A DNA stretch of 64,000 nt from Haloglomus irregulare (GTDB taxonomy: Archaea > Halobacteriota > Halobacteria > Halobacteriales > Haloarculaceae). Shown in pieces: positions 17,689 to 27,291 of this stretch. The translations under genes and the position numbers were made by a program. The stretch covers positions 62,001 through 126,000 of the forward strand of contig NZ_QMDX01000003.1 in the NCBI RefSeq assembly GCF_007421925.1, in the 5' to 3' direction. The notes below the pieces were generated by a model, which searched no databases, was not told where the DNA came from, and was given only the letters and a program-made list of their open reading frames with translations. Each line of letters opens with the position of its first letter. Position 1 is the first letter of the stretch.

Positions 17689-18219
17689 TCACTCCTCGAC
17701 GGCGGCCAGGTACTCCCCCTGGACGGCGACGACGGCACTGGAGTCGGCGCAGTCGGCGTACCGGCGGAGCGGCTCCTCGTTCAGTTCGAGGAAGGTGTGC
17801 CCCCAGGAGAAGTGCGAGAGCAGGGCCTCGGCCCGCTCGCGGCGGCCGAGGATGCAGAGGGCGCCGGCGAAGGCCTCGGCGGTGTTCAACTGGAACGGCG
17901 TCCCGTAGTTGACCGGGTTGGCCGCGACGAGGAAGGGGAGCGCCCGGTGGGGGCCGTCGAGCCGGAACGCCTCGCGCTCGGCGGTCTCCCAGGAGCAGTC
18001 CAGCGCGACGAGTCGGCCGGGGTCGGGGGCCTCCCCGGCGGGTTCACCGCCCGCGGCATCGGCCGGCGAGAGCGCCTGCTCGGCGTGCGGGTCGAGCACG
18101 ACACCCCGCGGGGTCGCCCGCGCGGAGTCGTGGAGCGTCACCTCGTCGAACCGCGCGAGCCGACGGGCCGTGCACTTCTCGGGGTCGTCGTCGCCCTCGT
18201 AGCGGACGTGCAGTTCCAC
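17689..18219 (-). CDS. tsr3: rRNA aminocarboxypropyltransferase (DUF367, Tsr3)
   Basis: Tsr3 transfers the 3-amino-3-carboxypropyl group of SAM to a hypermodified uridine in the small-subunit rRNA decoding region. The 176-residue protein has the family segments [21 protein letters not shown] and [15 protein letters not shown]. The EPAGEAPD insertion near residue 60 is acidic and haloarchaeal in style. It lies directly upstream of and divergent from rps24e/rps27ae, which fits its role in small-subunit maturation. Confidence 0.93.
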   Translation of the reverse strand: MELHVRYEGDDDPEKCTARRLARFDEVTLHDSARATPRGVVLDPHAEQALSPADAAGGEPAGEAPDPGRLVALDCSWETAEREAFRLDGPHRALPFLVAANPVNYGTPFQLNTAEAFAGALCILGRRERAEALLSHFSWGHTFLELNEEPLRRYADCADSSAVVAVQGEYLAAVEE

Positions 18220-18324
18220 ATCCCCCGTTTCGTGTCGAGCGGCAAAAGCGGCACCGTCGGCCGCGCCCCCGGAGCGGCGGGGGCTGCGGGCGGGAACCCC
18301 GCGAAAACGGGCGGAACGGTTCTC

Positions 18325-18338
18325 GAAATCCTTTTACG
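18325..18338 (+). promoter_or_regulatory. Promoter of rps24e-rps27ae
   Basis: CGAAATCCTTTTAC combines a BRE-like A-run with a TATA-type CTTTTAC box, centred about 35 nt before the ATG at 18369. This predicts a short leader of roughly 8-10 nt. Confidence 0.5.
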
Positions 18339-18368
18339 CGCCTCGCAACCACTGGTGAACAACGAACC

Positions 18369-18677
18369 ATGGATATCGATATCATCGAGGAGGAGGCGAA
18401 CCCGATGTTGCATCGGACCGACGTGCGGTTCCGGATCGTCCACGAGGAGGCGAGCCCGTCCCGGCTCTCCGTGCGCGACTCGCTCGCAGCCAAGCTGAAC
18501 AAGGACGCCGACGAGGTCGTCGTCCACAAGCTCGACACCAAGTTCGGGATGCGCAAGACCGTCGGCTACGCGAAGGTCTACGACAGCCCGGGCGAGGCCG
18601 CCGAGATCGAGCAGGACTACATGCTCGACCGGAACAAGATCGGCGCCGACGCGGAGGAGGAGGCGGAGGAGGCCTGA
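18369..18677 (+). CDS. rps24e: Ribosomal protein eS24
   Basis: A 102-residue small-subunit protein, [20 protein letters not shown], with the family segment [24 protein letters not shown] and an acidic C-tail (EEEAEEA). It lies 1 nt upstream of rps27ae, the conserved archaeal rps24e-rps27ae-kae1 order. Confidence 0.97.
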   Translation: MDIDIIEEEANPMLHRTDVRFRIVHEEASPSRLSVRDSLAAKLNKDADEVVVHKLDTKFGMRKTVGYAKVYDSPGEAAEIEQDYMLDRNKIGADAEEEAEEA

Positions 18678-18678
18678 G

Positions 18679-18810
18679 ATGCGCTCGGAGTACTACGACG
18701 ACGACGGCGGCCACGCAAAGGAGCAGTGCCCCCGCTGTGGGGACGCGTTCCTGGCCGACCACGACGACCGCCAGCACTGCGGTCGCTGCTCGTACACCGA
18801 GTGGAAGTAA
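18679..18810 (+). CDS. rps27ae: Ribosomal protein eS31 (S27ae), zinc ribbon
   Basis: A 43-residue protein too short for most gene callers: [16 protein letters not shown] then the zinc ribbon CPRC...HCGRC, ending SYTEWK. The start ATG is 1 nt behind the rps24e stop, so translation is coupled. Archaeal S27ae lacks the ubiquitin moiety fused to the eukaryotic protein; the separate ubiquitin-like SAMP1 is elsewhere in this window. Confidence 0.95.
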   Translation: MRSEYYDDDGGHAKEQCPRCGDAFLADHDDRQHCGRCSYTEWK

Positions 18811-18905
18811 CGCGGCTCCGAACCACCAGTTCTCCGCCGGCGTGTACCCGTGACGGGAGCAACCCGACGCTCCTAAGCCGCCCGGCACCCTCGGCCCGAT
18901 AGCCA

Positions 18906-20537
18906 ATGCGCGTGCTCGGCATCGAGGGGACGGCGTGGGCCGCCAGCGCGGCGCTGCACGACACCGAGACGAACGGGACCGTCATCGAGACGGACGCGTA
19001 TCTCCCCGACAGCGGCGGCATCCACCCCCGCGAGGCCGCCGAGCACATGCGCGAGACGGTTCCCGAGGTGGTCGCGAGCGTCCTCGACCACGCTCGCGAG
19101 ACCCGGGACGGCGAGGGGGTCCCCATCGACGCCGTCGCGTTCTCCCGGGGGCCCGGGCTGGGCCCGTGTCTCCGCGTCGTCGGCTCCGCGGCCCGGGCGC
19201 TGGCAGGGACGCTGGACGTCCCGCTGGTCGGGGTCAACCATATGGTAGCACACCTGGAGATCGGCCGCCACCGCTCCGGGTTCACCGACCCCATCTGCCT
19301 GAACGCCAGCGGCGCGAACGCGCACGTCCTGGGCTACCGGAACGGGCGCTACCGCGTGCTCGGCGAGACGCTGGACACGGGCGTCGGCAACGCCATCGAC
19401 AAGTTCACCCGCCATCTGGGCTGGTCGCACCCGGGCGGGCCGAAGGTCGAGGAACGCGCGAGAACGGGCGCCTACACGGAGTTGCCGTACGTGGTGAAGG
19501 GGATGGACTTCTCCTTTTCCGGCATCATGTCCGCCGCGAAGGAAGCGGTCGACGACGGCGAACCCGTCGAGGACGTCTGTTTCTCGCTACAGGAGCACGT
19601 GTTCGCGATGCTCACCGAGGTCGCCGAGCGGGCGCTCTCGCTGACCGGCACCGACGAGCTGGTGCTGGGCGGCGGCGTCGGGCAGAACGACCGGCTCCGC
19701 GGGATGCTCGACGGGATGTGCGAGGCCCGCGGCGCCGACTTCTTCGCCCCGGAACCGCGCTTCCTCCGGGACAACGCCGGGATGATCGCCGTCCTCGGCG
19801 CGAAGATGGCGGCCGCGGGCGACACGCTCGCCATCGCGGACTCGGCCGTCGACCCGGAGTTCCGACCGGACGAGGTGGCGGTGACGTGGCGCGGCGGGGC
19901 GACCGACGGGAGCACCCCGAGCGATGGCGAGTTCGACGAACGCCAGGGCGCCGAGGCGGTCGTCTCGCTCGACCCCGGGGCCGGCCGGGTGACCAAGCGC
20001 CGGCTGTCGAAGGGCTATCGCCACCCCGACCTGGACGAGCGACTACGGGCCAGCCGGACCCGGAGCGAGGCCCGGCTCACCCGCGACGCCCGGGTCGCGG
20101 GCGTCCCGACACCGCTCGTACTGGACGTCGACCCCGTCGAGGCCACGCTCCGCTTCCAGTACGTCGGGGCGCATGATCTCCGAGCGGACGTGACCGAACC
20201 CCGGGTCCGGGACGTGGCCGCTCATCTCGCGCGCTGTCACGCCGCCGGGCTGGTCCACGGCGACCCGACGACCCGGAACGTCCGGGTGGCCGAGGGCGAC
20301 GACGACCGGACCTACCTCATCGACTTCGGGCTGGGCTACTACACGGACACCCCGGAGGACTTCGCGATGGACCTGCACGTCCTCGGGCAGGCGCTCGACG
20401 GGACCGCCGACGACGCCGACAGCCTCCGCGAGACCGTCGTCGACGCGTACCGCGGGACCGCGGCCGGGACGTCGCTGGACGCCGGGGCCGTCCTCGGGCA
20501 GTTGGGGGCCATCGAGGGGCGCGGCCGCTACCAGTGA
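18906..20537 (+). CDS. kae1-bud32: Kae1-Bud32 fusion (tRNA t6A synthesis, KEOPS complex)
   Basis: Together with Sua5, KEOPS forms N6-threonylcarbamoyladenosine at A37 of ANN-decoding tRNAs. Residues 1 to about 325 are Kae1 (TsaD family): iron-binding HMVAH, nucleotide segments SRGPGLGPCLRV, LGGGVGQNDRL and DFSFSGIMSAAKEAV. Residues about 345-543 are the Bud32 P-loop-like kinase/ATPase, with KRRLSKGYRHPDLDERLR, the catalytic LVHGDPTTRN and the metal-binding IDFGLGYY. The fusion is known in many archaea. It follows rps27ae by 95 bp with a TATA-like box near 18872. Confidence 0.97.
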   Translation: MRVLGIEGTAWAASAALHDTETNGTVIETDAYLPDSGGIHPREAAEHMRETVPEVVASVLDHARETRDGEGVPIDAVAFSRGPGLGPCLRVVGSAARALAGTLDVPLVGVNHMVAHLEIGRHRSGFTDPICLNASGANAHVLGYRNGRYRVLGETLDTGVGNAIDKFTRHLGWSHPGGPKVEERARTGAYTELPYVVKGMDFSFSGIMSAAKEAVDDGEPVEDVCFSLQEHVFAMLTEVAERALSLTGTDELVLGGGVGQNDRLRGMLDGMCEARGADFFAPEPRFLRDNAGMIAVLGAKMAAAGDTLAIADSAVDPEFRPDEVAVTWRGGATDGSTPSDGEFDERQGAEAVVSLDPGAGRVTKRRLSKGYRHPDLDERLRASRTRSEARLTRDARVAGVPTPLVLDVDPVEATLRFQYVGAHDLRADVTEPRVRDVAAHLARCHAAGLVHGDPTTRNVRVAEGDDDRTYLIDFGLGYYTDTPEDFAMDLHVLGQALDGTADDADSLRETVVDAYRGTAAGTSLDAGAVLGQLGAIEGRGRYQ

Positions 20538-20722
20538 GCGCGCCGTGTCGTGTGCCACCGTCAGGGGTGACTGGCGGTCCAACGTCGAACGGGATGTGCG
20601 GGGCCGACAGTGACCGTCGATGCCCCCCGGCGACCGTCCCGGCGACGGCGGTGCCGAGCTGGCTCCCGCTCGCGCTCGCGGCGACCGTGGTGGTCGTGCT
20701 GGCCGCGGGCGTGGCGCGGTGA
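20534..20722 (+). CDS. Possible single-helix membrane peptide
   Basis: A 62-codon frame whose GTG overlaps the kae1-bud32 stop (GTGA). It has one strong hydrophobic helix at the C-terminus (WLPLALAATVVVVLAAGVA). The first 25 codons have weaker GC3 bias, so the true start could be the ATG at 20594 (41 residues). No family is recognised; this is a tentative gene. Confidence 0.38.
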   Translation: MSAPCRVPPSGVTGGPTSNGMCGADSDRRCPPATVPATAVPSWLPLALAATVVVVLAAGVAR

Positions 20723-20791
20723 CGTCGGGGTGTCGCCCGCCGACCGGGCGGCTGACCACCGCCGGATTCCGGCCGCACGAACCCACCAGAA

Positions 20792-20802
20792 ACCCCTTTA
20801 CG
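20792..20802 (+). promoter_or_regulatory. TATA-like box for the DUF5808-type gene
   Basis: ACCCCTTTACG is centred about 27 nt before the ATG at 20824, giving a leaderless transcript. Confidence 0.45.
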
Positions 20803-20823
20803 CGGCCCGACGTAGGCGCTCGC

Positions 20824-21093
20824 ATGGCAGACATGCCCAAGTCCGGCGAACTGTTCGGCATCCCGTACAACTTCGACCGGCCGTCGCTGGGCCGGATGCT
20901 CTCCTCGTACTGGCAGCCCGACGAGGGGATGCTCGTGGAGAAGCCGTTCGGCATCGGCTACACGCTCAACCTCGCCAACTGGCGCTCCTGGATCGTCCTG
21001 GCGGTCGCCGGCGGGCTGTTCTACCTCGAATCCGGCGACGAGGACGCCGTCGAGGACACCGACGAGCCGGTCGAGGTCGTCGTCGACGACTGA
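20824..21093 (+). CDS. DUF5808-like small protein
   Basis: An 89-residue protein. The core SGELFGIPYNFDRPSLGRML and KPFGIGYTLNLAN resembles the DUF5808 pattern (G-x-P-x-N-F-x-R-P, then G-x-G-Y-x-x-N). It is followed by a possible short hydrophobic helix (WIVLAVAGGLFYL) and an acidic tail. The ATG is supported by a well-spaced TATA box. The function is unknown. Confidence 0.8.
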   Translation: MADMPKSGELFGIPYNFDRPSLGRMLSSYWQPDEGMLVEKPFGIGYTLNLANWRSWIVLAVAGGLFYLESGDEDAVEDTDEPVEVVVDD

Positions 21094-21306
21094 GCCGCCG
21101 ACCCCGGGCAGACCGCGGTGCCGCGAGCGCCGTTCCGATGATATCGCGTCGCTTCTCGTCGTATCGCCTCTGTTTCGACCCGCAGAGTCGAATACGGTAT
21201 CTCACGCCGATACTGACTCACTATCTCCGGAGTCGGACGGATATCCCGGCCAGCCCCCTCGACCGATGCCGACGGAGTGAAGCGACCGCCGGGCCGACCG
21301 CCTCGT

Positions 21307-21780
21307 ATGTTCGAGCCGACCGGCTCGCTGGTGGCGCCGCTGCGGATACTGCTCGCGCTCCTGGCGGCCGTCCTGGCGACGCTGGCGATGGACCTCGTGA
21401 TGGCCCGGGTGCCGGAGGGGCGGGCACTCACCCTCGTCCCGGCGGCCGTGCTCACCGAGCGGACGGTCGACGCGGCGCCGGGACGGCTGGCCGCCGTCGT
21501 CCACTACGTCGCGGGGCTGTTGACCGGGCCGCTGTACGTCGTCCTGCTGCTGCTCGTCGAGGGCGTGCTCGGGCCGTCGCCGGTCGCCTACGTCCTGTCG
21601 ACCGCGGTCCTGTTCGCCCTGATGACCGGCTTCTTCCTCGGCGTGGTGCTGCCGCTGCCGGCCCTGCCACGGGGGCGGCGGGCGGCGCTCCGGCGGGCCT
21701 GGGTGGTCACGGCGGCGGCGTACCTGCTCGTCCTGACGCCGCTGGTCTGGGCCGGCGGGCGGGCGCTGACCGCGGTGTAG
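21307..21780 (+). CDS. Small multi-pass membrane protein
   Basis: A 157-residue protein (MFEPTGSLVAPLRILLALLA) with four to five hydrophobic helices, including LAAVVHYVAGLLTGPLYVVL and VLFALMTGFFLGVVLPLP. The ATG at 21307 is preferred to one 30 nt upstream, which adds only RPPGRPP-type residues. It is followed 37 bp later by the DCC-like gene on the same strand. No family is recognised. Confidence 0.75.
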   Translation: MFEPTGSLVAPLRILLALLAAVLATLAMDLVMARVPEGRALTLVPAAVLTERTVDAAPGRLAAVVHYVAGLLTGPLYVVLLLLVEGVLGPSPVAYVLSTAVLFALMTGFFLGVVLPLPALPRGRRAALRRAWVVTAAAYLLVLTPLVWAGGRALTAV

Positions 21781-21817
21781 GCGAACCCTCAAGCGGGCCG
21801 GGCCCGTGTAGCCGGTG

Positions 21818-22237
21818 ATGCGGGCGCTACTCATCTACGACGGTCGGTCGCCGGTGTTCCGCCGGGCCATGGCGGCGTTCACCCGTGGGACCGACCTCCG
21901 GCCGGTGCCGTGGGAGTCACGGCCGGTTCAGCGGTTCCTCGAGGCGCAGTTCGGCGGCCAGCCGTTCGCCTTCCTTCTCGTCGAGGGCGACGTCGTCCAC
22001 GCCGGGAGCGAGACGGTGACGCGGGCGCTCCAGCGACGGTTCGACGGCGACCTCCCGGACCGGCTCGCCGCCGTCTACCCGCGGACGGCGGAGCCGTTCG
22101 GGCGGCTGTTCCACGGTCGCGCGCCGGCCGACCTCGACGGGACCTTCGACTTGGAGCCCGAGGCGGTGGCCCGGCTCGACCCGCTCCGGCGCGAGGGGAC
22201 CATCCCCGTCACCGACGAGGCGGACGCAGGGCGGTAG
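21818..22237 (+). CDS. DUF393 (DCC)-like protein lacking the cysteine pair
   Basis: A 139-residue protein. MRALLIYDGRSPVFRRAMAA aligns with the start of DCC-family thiol-disulfide proteins (DUF393), whose signature is Y-D-G-x-C-x-x-C. Here the two Cys positions are Ser and Phe. Later segments also fit (WESRPVQRFLEAQFG, then FLLVEGDVVHAGSETVTRAL). If the family call is right, the redox function is lost. A GTG directly before the ATG is an alternative start. It converges with the urease operon. Confidence 0.6.
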   Translation: MRALLIYDGRSPVFRRAMAAFTRGTDLRPVPWESRPVQRFLEAQFGGQPFAFLLVEGDVVHAGSETVTRALQRRFDGDLPDRLAAVYPRTAEPFGRLFHGRAPADLDGTFDLEPEAVARLDPLRREGTIPVTDEADAGR

Positions 22238-22373
22238 CCGGGCGGGGGCGCCGGCGGGGTTGCGGACGTCCTCGACCGCGTCAGCGCGCTGGAGGACCCG
22301 GACCGGTTCGGCCGGCCCGAGCACCGCCGAGCCGTCACGGACGACGCCGACCGTTCGTGGGCCGAGGGCGCCG

Positions 22374-23063
22374 TCAGCTGGTGAACAGCCTGCGGTCGGC
22401 CCGTTCGTGCTCGGCCGTGAGCACGTCGACCAGTGGCGTGAACGGGGTCATGTCGGCCAGCGCGCGGGTCGTGCTGTCGTCGACGGCTGCCCGGATGGCC
22501 GGGCGAAGCGCGACGAGTAGTCGCTGTGCGTCGGTGTGGCCCAGCGCGAGCAGGCGCTGGGCCGCCCCGAGCAGCCCCGTGACGAGCGCGTGACAGCACA
22601 GCAGGCAGGCCTCGCGCTCGCCGACCCCCGCAACGGCCGTCGCCGCCCCCAGAACGGCCGGATGCATCCCGGGGGCGTCCCTGGCGTCGACGCGTCGGGC
22701 GTACCGCTCCAGCAAGGGGGCCTCACGGGCCGCACACTGGAGGTCGAGCAGCCGCCCGCCCGCTGCGGTCGCGCTCTCGCGGAACTCCGCGGCCAGCGTC
22801 GTGGCCGCGAGCCGCCGGTCCGCGCGGAGCACCGCGTCGAGGTCGCCGTCGCCCGCGCCGGCATGGGCCGCACGCAGCGCCACGAGGTCGGCCGGACCGA
22901 CCTGTCGCCTGAGGTACGTCTCCAGCAGCGCTTCGAGCTCGTCGGCGTCCGTCACGCGGTCGGCCTGGACGAACTGTTCGAGGCCGTACGAGGCGGTGTG
23001 GCTCCCGTCCGGCAGGAACGAGTCCGCCAGTCGGAACGCCGACAGCGTCGCGTCGTCGCTCAT
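22374..23063 (-). CDS. ureF: Urease accessory protein UreF
   Basis: UreF bridges UreD and UreG during nickel delivery to apo-urease. The 229-residue, mostly helical protein has the family start FRLADSFLPDGSHTASYGLEQF and a Gly/Ala-rich core (CCHALVTGLLGAAQRLL). Last gene of the operon; its ATG overlaps the ureE stop (ATGA). Confidence 0.93.
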   Translation of the reverse strand: MSDDATLSAFRLADSFLPDGSHTASYGLEQFVQADRVTDADELEALLETYLRRQVGPADLVALRAAHAGAGDGDLDAVLRADRRLAATTLAAEFRESATAAGGRLLDLQCAAREAPLLERYARRVDARDAPGMHPAVLGAATAVAGVGEREACLLCCHALVTGLLGAAQRLLALGHTDAQRLLVALRPAIRAAVDDSTTRALADMTPFTPLVDVLTAEHERADRRLFTS

Positions 23064-23638
23064 CGCTCCCCCTCGTCGCCGACGGTCCCGTCCTCGGTCA
23101 GGCGCAGGTGCGAGCCGTCCGCGTGGGCGCCGTCGTCCCCGAGGCTCGGCCCGTGCGAGTGGTCCGGCCCCCCGTCGTCGAAGGTGGTCGGCGGGACCCG
23201 CTCGTCGTCGAGCGTCGCGCCGTCGGGCGCCTCGGCCCGGACGAAGCGTGCCATCCGCTCGCGGTCGTCGGCCACCGGGAACAGCACCGCCGTCCCCCGG
23301 ACGGCCATCTCCCAGTGGCGGTTGCCGACGGCGTGGCCGAAGGCGACGGCCGCGGTCGCCGGGGCGTCGGTCCCGGCGAGGTCGACGACCAGCGCCTCGA
23401 TGGCGACGAGGTCGACGACGACGAGCCCTCCGTCCTCGGTCCGGAGGACGTCGCCATCGGCGAGTTCCCGCGCGACCACGATGCCGAGGTCGGTTCCGTC
23501 CGCCGTCTCGGTCCGGACCCTGGAGCGCTGTCGCTCCGTGTCCGTGAGGACGACCCGGTGGACGGCCTCCGTGGCGGTCAGTTCGTCAGCGACCGCCGCC
23601 TCGTCCCGGTGGCCGACGTAGGTCTCGGCGACCAGCAT
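23060..23638 (-). CDS. ureE: Urease accessory protein UreE (nickel chaperone)
   Basis: A 192-residue protein. The N-terminal half is the peptide-binding domain (TERQRSRVRTETADGTDLGI); the second half is the metal-binding domain with AFGHAVGNRHWEMAV, whose G-N-R-H is the conserved nickel His site. The C-terminal tail holds extra His (DHSHGPSLGDDGAHADGSH). The ATG overlaps the ureD stop by 1 nt (TGATG). Confidence 0.93.
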   Translation of the reverse strand: MLVAETYVGHRDEAAVADELTATEAVHRVVLTDTERQRSRVRTETADGTDLGIVVARELADGDVLRTEDGGLVVVDLVAIEALVVDLAGTDAPATAAVAFGHAVGNRHWEMAVRGTAVLFPVADDRERMARFVRAEAPDGATLDDERVPPTTFDDGGPDHSHGPSLGDDGAHADGSHLRLTEDGTVGDEGER

Positions 23639-24603
23639 CAGTACTTCCTCCCCGCGGGCGCGGGGGCCCCGAGCAGTTCGCGGCGGGCCGCGCTCCATGC
23701 GGAGTGGAGGCCGGCCGAGACGGTTTCACCCCGGTCGCCCAGCACCCGGACGGCCACGCCGGCCCCGTTCGGGAGCCGCGTCGCGCCGCCGCGGGCCGGG
23801 TTCGGGGCGTCGGCACACGCCGCCGCGACGACATCGTGGAGGTCGTCGCTCGACAGGGCCGCGTCGGGCGCGACCACGAACAGGGTCCCGTAGACGGCGA
23901 ACTCGCCGAGGACCCCAGGTGCTGTCGGGCCGGGCCCGCCCGCGTCATCGCCGGGCGCGAGGTGGGTAGCGTCCTCGAACAGCAGGCCGTCGGGGCCGGT
24001 CGCGCGGACCTGCGAGAGGCACCGCTCGAAGTCGAACCGTTCCCCCCGGGCCAGACGCCCCGGAACGAGCACCTCGCCCAGGACCGCCGACGCGCCCGCC
24101 GCGAGGTCGAGGTCGAGGCTGGCGTGGTAGCGCGCGCCCTCGTGGAGGATGGTCGGCTCCGGGACGTAGTCGAGGTGGCCACCCGGGCCGACCGACAGCC
24201 GCGTCTCCGCGGCCGCGTAGTTGGCCCGCATCGTCTGGACCTTCATCGCGCTCTGGGTGGAGACGTGCGCGACCGCGTCCGCGTCGACCCTGACCGTCAC
24301 GTCGTGGCGGTCACCCTGCGCGACGCCGCCGGTCGGCGACTGGACGAACACCGTCTCCGCGTCGGGATGTGGGTCGTGGCCCAGCGTCCCCGAGACGTGG
24401 AACGGGACGGTGGCGTAGTCGTGGCTCAGCGCGGTCCCGCGTTCGCCCCGCTCGAACCGGAGTTCGAGGACGCCGTCCTTCCCCGGCGACCCGACCGCGG
24501 CCTGCGGGACCGGCTCGGCGGCGTAGCCCGCAAACGCCGGGTGCGGGGCGCCCTCGTCCTCCCGGTCTCCCGGCTCGCCCTCCCCCGGCGCGTCGGTGGC
24601 CAT
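23638..24603 (-). CDS. ureD: Urease accessory protein UreD (UreH)
   Basis: A scaffold protein that binds apo-urease and channels nickel from UreG. The 321-residue, beta-rich protein has the family features FVQSPTGGVAQGDRHDVTV, STQSAMKVQTM and a middle LDYVPEPTILHEGARY. The ATG at 24603 overlaps the ureG stop (TGATG). Confidence 0.93.
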   Translation of the reverse strand: MATDAPGEGEPGDREDEGAPHPAFAGYAAEPVPQAAVGSPGKDGVLELRFERGERGTALSHDYATVPFHVSGTLGHDPHPDAETVFVQSPTGGVAQGDRHDVTVRVDADAVAHVSTQSAMKVQTMRANYAAAETRLSVGPGGHLDYVPEPTILHEGARYHASLDLDLAAGASAVLGEVLVPGRLARGERFDFERCLSQVRATGPDGLLFEDATHLAPGDDAGGPGPTAPGVLGEFAVYGTLFVVAPDAALSSDDLHDVVAAACADAPNPARGGATRLPNGAGVAVRVLGDRGETVSAGLHSAWSAARRELLGAPAPAGRKY

Positions 24604-25226
24604 CAGGCGAACAGCACCCCGTCCTGCACGTGTTCGAGCACGTCGTCGACGCCCGCCTCGTCCTTGCAGTTCGTGAGGACGTACGGGCCGTCCCGTACCT
24701 CGCGAGCGTCGGCCGCCATCCGGTCGAGGTCGGCACCGACGTGGGGTGCGAGGTCGGTCTTGTTGACGACGAGCAGGTCGCACTCGACGACGCCGGGGCC
24801 GCGCTTGCGCGGGATGTCGTCGCCCTCGGCCACGCTGATGACGTACAGCGAGTAGTCCGCGAGCTCCGGGTTGAATGTCGCCGCGAGGTTGTCCCCGCCG
24901 CTCTCGATGAGGACGATGTCGAGGTCCGGATGGTCGTCGAGGAAGGCGTCGACCTGTCGGAGGTTCATCGACGGGTCCTCGCGGATCCCCGTGTGCGGGC
25001 AGGCGCCCGTCTCGACGCCCGCGACGAGGTCCTCGGGGACGATACCGGCGAACCGCTCGCGGAGCCGGTCGGCGTCCGCCCGTGTGAGGATGTCATTGGC
25101 GATGACGCCAACGTCGAACCCGGCCTCCCGGAGTCGGGGGACCAGCTCCGTCAGCAGGGAGGTCTTCCCCGACCCGACGGGCCCGCCGACGCCGACGGTC
25201 GCCACGTCGCGGTGGGTGGGGCTCAC
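24603..25226 (-). CDS. ureG: Urease accessory GTPase UreG
   Basis: A SIMIBI-class GTPase that powers nickel insertion. The 207-residue protein has the P-loop [13 protein letters not shown], the metal-binding Cys-Pro-His in [16 protein letters not shown], the ESGGDN switch and the NKTD base-specificity motif. It starts at a GTG whose bases overlap the ureA stop (GTGA). Confidence 0.96.
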   Translation of the reverse strand: MSPTHRDVATVGVGGPVGSGKTSLLTELVPRLREAGFDVGVIANDILTRADADRLRERFAGIVPEDLVAGVETGACPHTGIREDPSMNLRQVDAFLDDHPDLDIVLIESGGDNLAATFNPELADYSLYVISVAEGDDIPRKRGPGVVECDLLVVNKTDLAPHVGADLDRMAADAREVRDGPYVLTNCKDEAGVDDVLEHVQDGVLFA

Positions 25227-25588
25227 GGCTCCCCCTCCGCGTCCGCGCCGTCGTCGCCCGGCCCGTCGGCGGTCCCGACGCTGTCCGAACGGACGGGGTC
25301 GTGGACCGTGACGAGCTTCGTCCCGTCGGGGAACACCGGCTCGACCTGTATCATATCGACCATCTCGGGGACGCCGTCCATCACGTCCTCGCGGCCGAGC
25401 AGTCGCGACGCGCCCGAGCGGATCTCCGCGACGGACTGTCCCTCGCGGGCCCGCTCGATGCACCAGTCACTGATGTAGGCGACCGTCTCCGGGTGGTTCA
25501 GCAGGACGCCGCGCTCCTTGCGGCGCCGTGCGATCTCTGCGGCGGTGAAGACCGTGAGCCGTTCCTCCTCTTTCGGTGTCAGTTTCAT
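25223..25588 (-). CDS. ureA: Urease gamma subunit
   Basis: A 121-residue structural subunit: [20 protein letters not shown], with [15 protein letters not shown] and [15 protein letters not shown] typical of UreA. A 20-residue acidic tail ([14 protein letters not shown]) is a haloadaptive extension. Here it follows ureC rather than preceding ureB as in bacteria. The ATG overlaps the ureC stop (ATGA). Confidence 0.96.
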   Translation of the reverse strand: MKLTPKEEERLTVFTAAEIARRRKERGVLLNHPETVAYISDWCIERAREGQSVAEIRSGASRLLGREDVMDGVPEMVDMIQVEPVFPDGTKLVTVHDPVRSDSVGTADGPGDDGADAEGEP

Positions 25589-27291
25589 AGCATATACCGC
25601 TGTGCGAGCGGGACCTCGCTAGCTGGTTCACAGGTGACGTGCTCGCCGTCGACCCACACCTCGAACGTCTCGGGATTCACGTCGATGTCGTCCGGGCAGT
25701 AGTCGTTGTAGACCATGTCCGCCTTGCCGGGGGTGCGCGTCCCCTCGACGGGGACGACGGTCCTGTCGAGTCCGTACTCCTCGCCGACGCCGCGGTCGGC
25801 CGCCGCGGGCGAGACGAACGCGAGCGAGAGGCCGTGCTTGGCCTTCCCGACCGCACCGGCCCGGGGGCGCTGCGTGATGGGTTCGCAGGTCATCAGCGAG
25901 CCGTTGGCCTCGCCCATCTCCGAGTGGACCGGGAACCCGCCTTTGAACACCATCGCGGGCTTGACGCCGAAGAACGCGGGGTCCCACAGGCAGATGTCGG
26001 CGAGCTTGCCGGGTTCGAGCGTCCCGACGTACTGTCCGATGCCGGCCGAGATGGCCGGGTTGACGGTGTACTTCGCGACGTAGCGCTTGATGCGGTGGTT
26101 GTCCGCGCCGGTCCCCTCGTCCTCGGGGAGGGGTCCGCGCTGGGCCTTCATCTTCGAGGCCGTCTGCCAGGTCCGCGGCACCAGTTCCGCCATCCGGCCC
26201 ATCGCCTGCGAGTCCGTCGTCATCATCGAGATGGCCCCCATGTCGTGGAGCACGTCCTCGGCGGCGATGGTCTCGGCCCGGACCCGCGACTCGGCGAAGG
26301 CCACGTCCTCGGGCACGTCCGGGTTGAGGTGGTGACAGACCATCACCATGTCCAGGTGCTCGTCGAACGTGTTGTTCGTGTACGGCATCGAGGGGTTCGT
26401 CGAGGACGGGAGCATGTTCGGCTCCCCGACCATCTCCATGATATCCGGGGCGTGCCCGCCGCCGGCGCCCTCGATGTGGAACAGGTGCATCGTTCGGCCG
26501 TCGACGGCGGCGAACGTGTTCTCGACGAAGCCGGCCTCGTTCAGCGTGTCCGTGTGCATGCAGACCTGCACGTCCTCGTCCTCCGCGACATCGAGCGCCG
26601 TGTCGATGGCCGCGGGCATCGACCCCCAGTCCTCGTGGAGTTTGAGGGTGCACGCGCCGGCACGGAGCTGCTCGCGCAGGGGGTCGGGGTCGGAGGCGTT
26701 ACCCTTGCCGTAGAATCCGACGTTGACCGGCCACTCCTCGGCGGCCCGGAGGTGGTGTTTGACGTTCTCCGGGCCGGTCGTGCAGGTGGTCGCGCCGCCG
26801 CCGTACCCCCCGCCGAGCATCGTCGTGATGCCGCCCGCGAGCGCGTGCTCGTGGAGCTGTGCGGAGTTCCAGTGGACGTGGATGTCCAGCGCGCCCGCCG
26901 TGGCGATCTTCCCCTCCGCGGGGTAGACGTCGGTCGACGGGCCGACCACCATGTCGACCCCGTCCATCGTGTCCGGGTTGCCGGCCTTGCCGACGCCGGC
27001 GATCTCGCCGTTCCGGATGCCGATGTCACCCGCGACGATGCCCAGCACGGGGTCGATGACGGTCGCGTTCGTGATGACCCAGTCCAGCGCGCCCTCCGCC
27101 TGCGTGACGCCGGGCGCCATCCCCAGGCCGTCGCGGAGGGTCTTGCCGCCGCCGAACACCGCCTCGTCACCGTGGGTCCGGTAGTCCGTCTCCACCTCGG
27201 CGAACAGCTCCGTATCACCGAGTCGGACCCGGTCGCCCTCGGTGGGGCCGTACAGTTCGGCGTACGCCTCGCGCTCGATGTCGCGGGTCAC
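25585..27291 (-). CDS. ureC: Urease alpha (catalytic) subunit
   Basis: It hydrolyses urea to ammonia and carbamate at a di-nickel site. The 568-residue protein has the nickel His pair DIHVHWNS, the lysine that becomes carbamylated in [19 protein letters not shown], the [13 protein letters not shown] His, the flap [18 protein letters not shown] and the metal Asp region in TTDSQAMGR. All catalytic residues are present. Overlaps ureB upstream and ureA downstream by 4 nt each. Confidence 0.98.
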   Translation of the reverse strand: MTRDIEREAYAELYGPTEGDRVRLGDTELFAEVETDYRTHGDEAVFGGGKTLRDGLGMAPGVTQAEGALDWVITNATVIDPVLGIVAGDIGIRNGEIAGVGKAGNPDTMDGVDMVVGPSTDVYPAEGKIATAGALDIHVHWNSAQLHEHALAGGITTMLGGGYGGGATTCTTGPENVKHHLRAAEEWPVNVGFYGKGNASDPDPLREQLRAGACTLKLHEDWGSMPAAIDTALDVAEDEDVQVCMHTDTLNEAGFVENTFAAVDGRTMHLFHIEGAGGGHAPDIMEMVGEPNMLPSSTNPSMPYTNNTFDEHLDMVMVCHHLNPDVPEDVAFAESRVRAETIAAEDVLHDMGAISMMTTDSQAMGRMAELVPRTWQTASKMKAQRGPLPEDEGTGADNHRIKRYVAKYTVNPAISAGIGQYVGTLEPGKLADICLWDPAFFGVKPAMVFKGGFPVHSEMGEANGSLMTCEPITQRPRAGAVGKAKHGLSLAFVSPAAADRGVGEEYGLDRTVVPVEGTRTPGKADMVYNDYCPDDIDVNPETFEVWVDGEHVTCEPASEVPLAQRYML

